From contig NZ_AQQS01000041.1 of the NCBI RefSeq assembly GCF_002088275.1, positions 1 through 54,246 of the forward strand: DNA of 54,246 bases, written 5' to 3'. This stretch comes from Aurantimonas sp. 22II-16-19i. Its GTDB lineage: Bacteria; Pseudomonadota; Alphaproteobacteria; Rhizobiales; Rhizobiaceae. The translations under genes and the position numbers were made by a program. Positions 40,581-54,246 of this stretch are shown here, one piece after another (position 1 is the stretch's first letter; the number at the start of each line of letters is the position of its first letter). The notes below the pieces were generated by a model. It saw only the letters and a list, made by a program, of their open reading frames with translations, was not told the DNA's origin and ran no database searches.

Positions 40581-40955
40581 ATGGCTGATCTCGCCAAGAT
40601 CGTTGAAGACCTGTCGAGCCTGACCGTCCTCGAGGCGGCCGAGCTGTCGAAGATGCTGGAAGAGAAGTGGGGCGTCTCCGCCGCCGCTCCGGTCGCGGTT
40701 GCCGCTGCCGGCGGTGCGGCCCCCGCCGAGGCTGCCGAGGAGCAGACCGAGTTCAACGTCATCCTCGCTTCCGCCGGCGCTCAGAAGATCAACGTCATCA
40801 AGGAAGTCCGCGCGCTCACGGGCCTCGGGCTCAAGGAAGCCAAGGACCTCGTCGACAACGCGCCGAAGCCCGTCAAGGAAGGCGTCGACAAGGCCGAGGC
40901 CCAGAAGATCAAGGACCAGCTCGAGAAGGCTGGCGCCACGGTCGAAGTCAAGTAA
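40581..40955 (+). CDS. rplL: 50S ribosomal protein L7/L12
   Basis: The 124-residue acidic protein has an N-terminal dimerisation domain ([31 protein letters not shown], in short pieces), an Ala-rich hinge at about 38-55 ([18 protein letters not shown]) and the C-terminal factor-binding domain ([24 protein letters not shown]). It recruits elongation factors G and Tu to the ribosome. AAGGAAATGTAAC precedes the ATG. It is needed in several copies, so partial termination after it is common; the following 432-base gap holds many hairpins. Confidence 0.98.
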   Translation: MADLAKIVEDLSSLTVLEAAELSKMLEEKWGVSAAAPVAVAAAGGAAPAEAAEEQTEFNVILASAGAQKINVIKEVRALTGLGLKEAKDLVDNAPKPVKEGVDKAEAQKIKDQLEKAGATVEVK

Positions 40956-41387
40956 TCGGGGCGCTCCGGCGCAACGACGAATTCGGTGGGCGGGGCGGCG
41001 TTTCGCCGTCCCGCCTTCCGTGCCTGCCGGCCGCTGCGAGATGCAGGGGCCGGCAACGGCCCGGCGAAGGCCGGGCGGCCGTCCGGATTCAGGGCGGTGT
41101 CGAGAATGCGAGGGCGTATCTCTCAACTCCCGGATGACGGCGCGGGTGTTGGGTGATGCGGGCCGGGCGGCTCGACGCAAGGACGTAGGGATGTCCCCGC
41201 TTGCTGCGGGGAGGGCGCCGCCTCCGCTGGCTTGCGGAATGGCGCGGGGCTTGCCGGCCGCTTGGCCGGAAACGGGGTCATCGCCCGCAAATCGATTTGC
41301 CGCTGCGAAGCGGCAGCCCTCATGTGATGAGGGATAGCAGGGTCAGCCCTTGGGTCAAGGGCGAAGGCGTTACGAGAAGGAGCGACG
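40956..41387 (+). promoter_or_regulatory. Hairpin array between rplL and rpoB
   Basis: These 432 bases hold at least nine dyads in the rpoB leader: 40989-41015 (12 bp, one G-T pair, TTT loop), 41059-41076 (7 bp, GAAG loop), 41194-41212 (7 bp) and 41223-41238 (5 bp). Next are 41254-41269 (6 bp), the 14-base palindrome 41287-41300, 41298-41315 (7 bp, GCGA tetraloop), 41317-41333 (7 bp, 3-base loop) and 41346-41362 (7 bp, 3-base loop). A ribosome site GAGAAGGAG follows. In other bacteria this gap contains an attenuator and an RNase III site; the function here is inferred. Confidence 0.6.
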
Positions 41388-45536
<4,149 letters not shown>

Positions 45537-45566
45537 GAGGCAAACGAACGAGCGGGGAGGGGCGTC

Positions 45567-45770
45567 ATGGCATTGATGATGGGATCACTCTATGACGCCC
45601 TCCGCTCGGCGAATGTCGACGACGAAAAGGCGAGGAAGGCGGCTGAGGAAGTCGCCGACTACCAAAAGCAGATCGGCGAGATCCGGACTGATCTCGCCGT
45701 CCTGAAATGGATGACCGGGATCGGCGTGGCCGGAATCGTGGCGCTTCTGGTGCGGTCTTTCGTCAGTTGA
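45567..45770 (+). CDS. Small coiled-coil membrane-anchored protein between rpoB and rpoC
   Basis: This 67-residue frame has a good ribosome site (GGGGAGGGG, 4 bases before the ATG) and protein-like composition. There is an amphipathic, charged helix with heptad character at about 10-45 (LYDALRSANVDDEKARKAAEE, then DYQKQIGEIR), then a C-terminal membrane helix at about 47-64. Proteins with this pattern resemble the short DUF1640/CCDC90-like coiled-coil membrane proteins, but I cannot assign a function. Its place inside the rpoB-rpoC operon is unusual; it should be expressed strongly with the polymerase genes. Confidence 0.72.
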   Translation: MALMMGSLYDALRSANVDDEKARKAAEEVADYQKQIGEIRTDLAVLKWMTGIGVAGIVALLVRSFVS

Positions 45771-45782
45771 AGCATGGTTTGG

Positions 45783-45802
45783 GGATCGTTCGCTCACGAT
45801 CC
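45783..45802 (+). other. Short hairpin before rpoC
   Basis: A 7-bp perfect stem (GGATCGT / ACGATCC) with a 6-base loop lies 13 bases after the small gene. It is not followed by a T-run; role unknown, possibly message processing between the small gene and rpoC. Confidence 0.35.
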
Positions 45803-45897
45803 AGCGGGGCGGCAGGACGGCCGCCTCTTGAGAGCTGATTTTTCAGTGTCATCTCGGGTGGCATGAATGAGGCCCAGCGCCTCGAAAGGAGAAAGCC

Positions 45898-50094
<4,197 letters not shown>

Positions 50095-50123
50095 CGTCGG
50101 CCGCATCTGATCGACAATCCTGT

Positions 50124-50155
50124 GAAAGGCCGCTTCCGAAAGGGGGCGGCCTTTC
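50124..50155 (+). terminator. Terminator of the rpoBC unit
   Basis: A perfect 10-bp stem GAAAGGCCGC / GCGGCCTTTC with a 12-base loop begins 29 bases after rpoC. The 3' arm itself ends in TTTC and CGCTAT follows; the strength of the stem makes termination likely. Confidence 0.82.
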
Positions 50156-50269
50156 GCTATGAGGGGCCTGCGAGAAGCGCTGCCACTCCGAGGAGCGCCG
50201 GTCACCGGGGACGCAGCTGCGAGCGGCCCGCGCCGGAGCGAGATCGCGGCACGACAAGGAGCGGAAGCG

Positions 50270-50815
50270 ATGGCGGATGGCAGAACGGGCGCCGATCCCG
50301 TGGACGGCGGCAGACCGGCGATCATCTCCGTCAGGGCAGAGGATCAGCCGCTGCTCCTCGTCCTCAACAACGACCACGCCGCCGAACTCTCGCTCCTCGA
50401 CGGGCCCGGATTCGCGCGGCTGATCGACACGGCCTTCCTGGCGCTGCAGACGGAGGACGCGACCGCCCTGCTGATCGCCTTCGATCAGGCGAGCGACTAC
50501 GACAGCCCCAACTTTCTCTGGTTCCGCGCGCGCTTCCAGCGCTACGTCTATGTCGACCGGCTGGTCGTGTCTCCCGCGGCACGGGGGAGGGGGCTGGCGA
50601 GGGCGCTCTACGAATCGCTGTTCGCGGCGGCGTCGGCGGCGGGAATCGACCGAGTCGTCTGCGAGATCAACGTCGAGCCGCCGAATCCCGGCTCCATCCG
50701 ATTCCATGAGGCGCTCGGATTCCGCCGGATCGGTGACGCAGCGCTCCCGGGGGGCGCCAAGCGGGTGGCCTATTACGAGCGAACCGGGGCTTGCAGGGCT
50801 GATCTGCGCCGATAA
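50270..50815 (+). CDS. GNAT-family N-acetyltransferase
   Basis: The 181-residue enzyme has the acetyl-CoA-binding motif A as RLVVSPAARGRGLARALYESL (Arg/Gly-x-x-Gly-x-Gly type) and the following VCEINVEPPNPGSIRFHEALGFRRIG, typical of GNAT motif B. It transfers an acetyl group to an amine of a small molecule or protein; the substrate is unknown. ATG 50270 has AAGGAG eight bases upstream; an upstream ATG at 50159 adds an Arg-rich stretch overlapping the terminator. It stands alone between the rpoBC terminator and the str operon promoter, which is unusual for this conserved region. Confidence 0.9.
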   Translation: MADGRTGADPVDGGRPAIISVRAEDQPLLLVLNNDHAAELSLLDGPGFARLIDTAFLALQTEDATALLIAFDQASDYDSPNFLWFRARFQRYVYVDRLVVSPAARGRGLARALYESLFAAASAAGIDRVVCEINVEPPNPGSIRFHEALGFRRIGDAALPGGAKRVAYYERTGACRADLRR

Positions 50816-50849
50816 GGGGGAAAAGGCCCAGAAATGCGGGTCCTGCCGC

Positions 50850-50878
50850 TTGACGCGAGGAAGCCGACCGTTTAGTTA
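50850..50878 (+). promoter_or_regulatory. Candidate promoter of the str operon
   Basis: TTGACG (50850-50855), a 17-base spacer and TAGTTA (50873-50878) lie about 285 bases before rpsL. The -35 element matches five of six consensus bases, with ideal spacing. Start of the transcript would be near 50885. Confidence 0.6.
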
Positions 50879-51135
50879 CGCCTCAACAAAGCCGATGTGA
50901 GACCGAATTCTTCCTGTCGACGCCAAGTCCGGGAAACAGTCGCCTCAAACAAGGCTTCGTTCAACGAGACGTCAATCTCTGGCGCATGACCGTTCGCGGT
51001 CCTCTGCTTCTCGCCGGGCAATCCGCAAGACATGCGGATCACTGCCCGGTTTCGCGCATGGCGAGGTCACCCTCGTCAGCTGGGCTGACGCATCGTTATG
51101 AACCTGGGACTGGAAGACTTAGAAGGTAGGGTTGG
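50879..51135 (+). promoter_or_regulatory. Structured leader of the rpsL operon
   Basis: Three perfect stems are seen: 50988-51001 (5 bp, TTCG tetraloop), 51014-51049 (two stacked 7-bp stems with a 3-base bulge and a 5-base loop, then TTTCGC) and 51074-51090 (7 bp, TGG loop). The long middle hairpin could be an attenuator. No coding frame of note lies in this gap. Confidence 0.5.
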
Positions 51136-51507
51136 ATGCCGACCATCAACCAATTGATCCGGAAGCCGCGGGTGCGCCCGACCGAGCGTAACACGGTCCC
51201 GGCTCTCGAAGCGAACCCGCAGAAGCGCGGTGTCTGCACGCGCGTCTATACGACGACCCCGAAGAAGCCGAACTCGGCGCTTCGTAAGGTCGCCAAGGTG
51301 CGTCTCGTCAATGGCTACGAAGTCATCGGCTACATTCCGGGCGAGGGCCACAACCTTCAGGAGCACTCCGTGGTGATGATCCGCGGCGGCCGCGTGAAGG
51401 ATCTTCCCGGTGTGCGCTATCACATCATCCGCGGCGTTCTCGATACGCAGGGCGTGAAGAACCGCAGGCAGCGCCGTTCGAAGTACGGCGCCAAGCGTCC
51501 GAAGTAA
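51136..51507 (+). CDS. rpsL: 30S ribosomal protein S12
   Basis: This 123-residue protein is a clear S12: [33 protein letters not shown] and [28 protein letters not shown] in pieces. It shapes the decoding site and the fidelity of translation. The lysines that are changed in streptomycin-resistant strains (Lys43 in TPKKPNS, and the one in RVKDLPG) are the normal residues, so a sensitive form is expected. It is 32 bases from rpsG and first in the str operon. Confidence 0.99.
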   Translation: MPTINQLIRKPRVRPTERNTVPALEANPQKRGVCTRVYTTTPKKPNSALRKVAKVRLVNGYEVIGYIPGEGHNLQEHSVVMIRGGRVKDLPGVRYHIIRGVLDTQGVKNRRQRRSKYGAKRPK

Positions 51508-51527
51508 CCGACCCGCGATCAGTTTGA

Positions 51528-52010
<483 letters not shown>

Positions 52011-52040
52011 TTCAAGCTTCCGTCTGAAAGGCGACGCCCG

Positions 52041-54131
<2,091 letters not shown>

Positions 54132-54195
54132 GGACCCTTTCAGGTCGGACCAGTTCGGCTCGCTTGAGCCAAGATGAAATGAATGGAGTGGCACT

Positions 54196-54246
54196 ATGGC
54201 CAAGAGCAAATTCGAGCGTAACAAGCCGCATGTGAACATCGGCACG
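54196..54246 (+). CDS. tuf: Translation elongation factor Tu, first 17 residues only
   Basis: The frame begins MAKSKFERNKPHVNIGT and runs off the window edge. This is the standard alphaproteobacterial EF-Tu start, and the position after fusA in the str operon agrees. GGAGTGG lies upstream of the ATG. Only the N-terminal strand before the GTP-binding motif is visible. Confidence 0.95.
   Translation, partial: MAKSKFERNKPHVNIGT

Overview
This is high-GC DNA carrying ordinary chromosomal genes of an alphaproteobacterium, almost certainly of the order Hyphomicrobiales (Rhizobiales). The evidence is the order ccmIEFH - Do protease - response regulator - histidine kinase - glnE, followed by a PAS kinase and pepN, an ETF-quinone oxidoreductase that starts with the PERES-MEFDVVIVGAGPAGL type of N-terminus, and protein sequences that look rhizobial throughout. 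An Aurantimonadaceae-like member is possible, but this is inference. I saw no rRNA, tRNA, insertion sequence, prophage or CRISPR array.

Layout. 1-10,536 (+): end of the cytochrome c maturation operon (ccmI partial, ccmE, ccmF, ccmH), a periplasmic Do/DegP-type protease, an OmpR-type response regulator with its kinase, and glnE, which overlaps the kinase gene. 10,661-15,867 (-): a membrane PAS-PAS histidine kinase and aminopeptidase N. 16,230-19,693 (+): an orphan molybdenum hydroxylase large subunit and an EamA transporter. 19,788-23,663 (+): a phosphate-starvation module in which a good Pho box precedes a Tat-exported PhoX, followed by a Sec-exported PhoA-type phosphatase and a clear terminator. 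23,728-27,467: a compact cell-envelope cluster (CPFC-motif periplasmic protein, ABC ATPase, FtsX-like permease, His-rich PCuAC-like protein, and a convergent TlpA-like thioredoxin) that looks like an uncharacterised metal- or redox-handling ABC system. 27,559-35,082: mostly minus-strand accessory genes (tandem universal stress protein, SulP transporter with STAS domain, tautomerase, SDR divergent from a LysR regulator, MFS transporter, family-4-like uracil-DNA glycosylase, SMR exporter). 35,321-37,371 (+): ETF-QO and a small overlapping membrane protein.

37,481-54,246 (+): the transcription/translation block secE-nusG-rplK-rplA-rplJ-rplL-rpoB-(small membrane protein)-rpoC, a terminator, a GNAT acetyltransferase, then the str operon rpsL-rpsG-fusA-tuf (tuf cut by the window end). 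The leaders before rplJ, rpoB and rpsL are unusually rich in perfect hairpins; the 432-base rplL-rpoB gap holds at least nine. 

Best candidates for something undescribed are the envelope ABC cluster at 23.7-27.5 kb, the hairpin array before rpoB, the small coiled-coil/membrane protein between rpoB and rpoC, and the apparent loss of two Fe-S cysteines in the uracil-DNA glycosylase. All functional statements are read from sequence by eye; no database search was possible.
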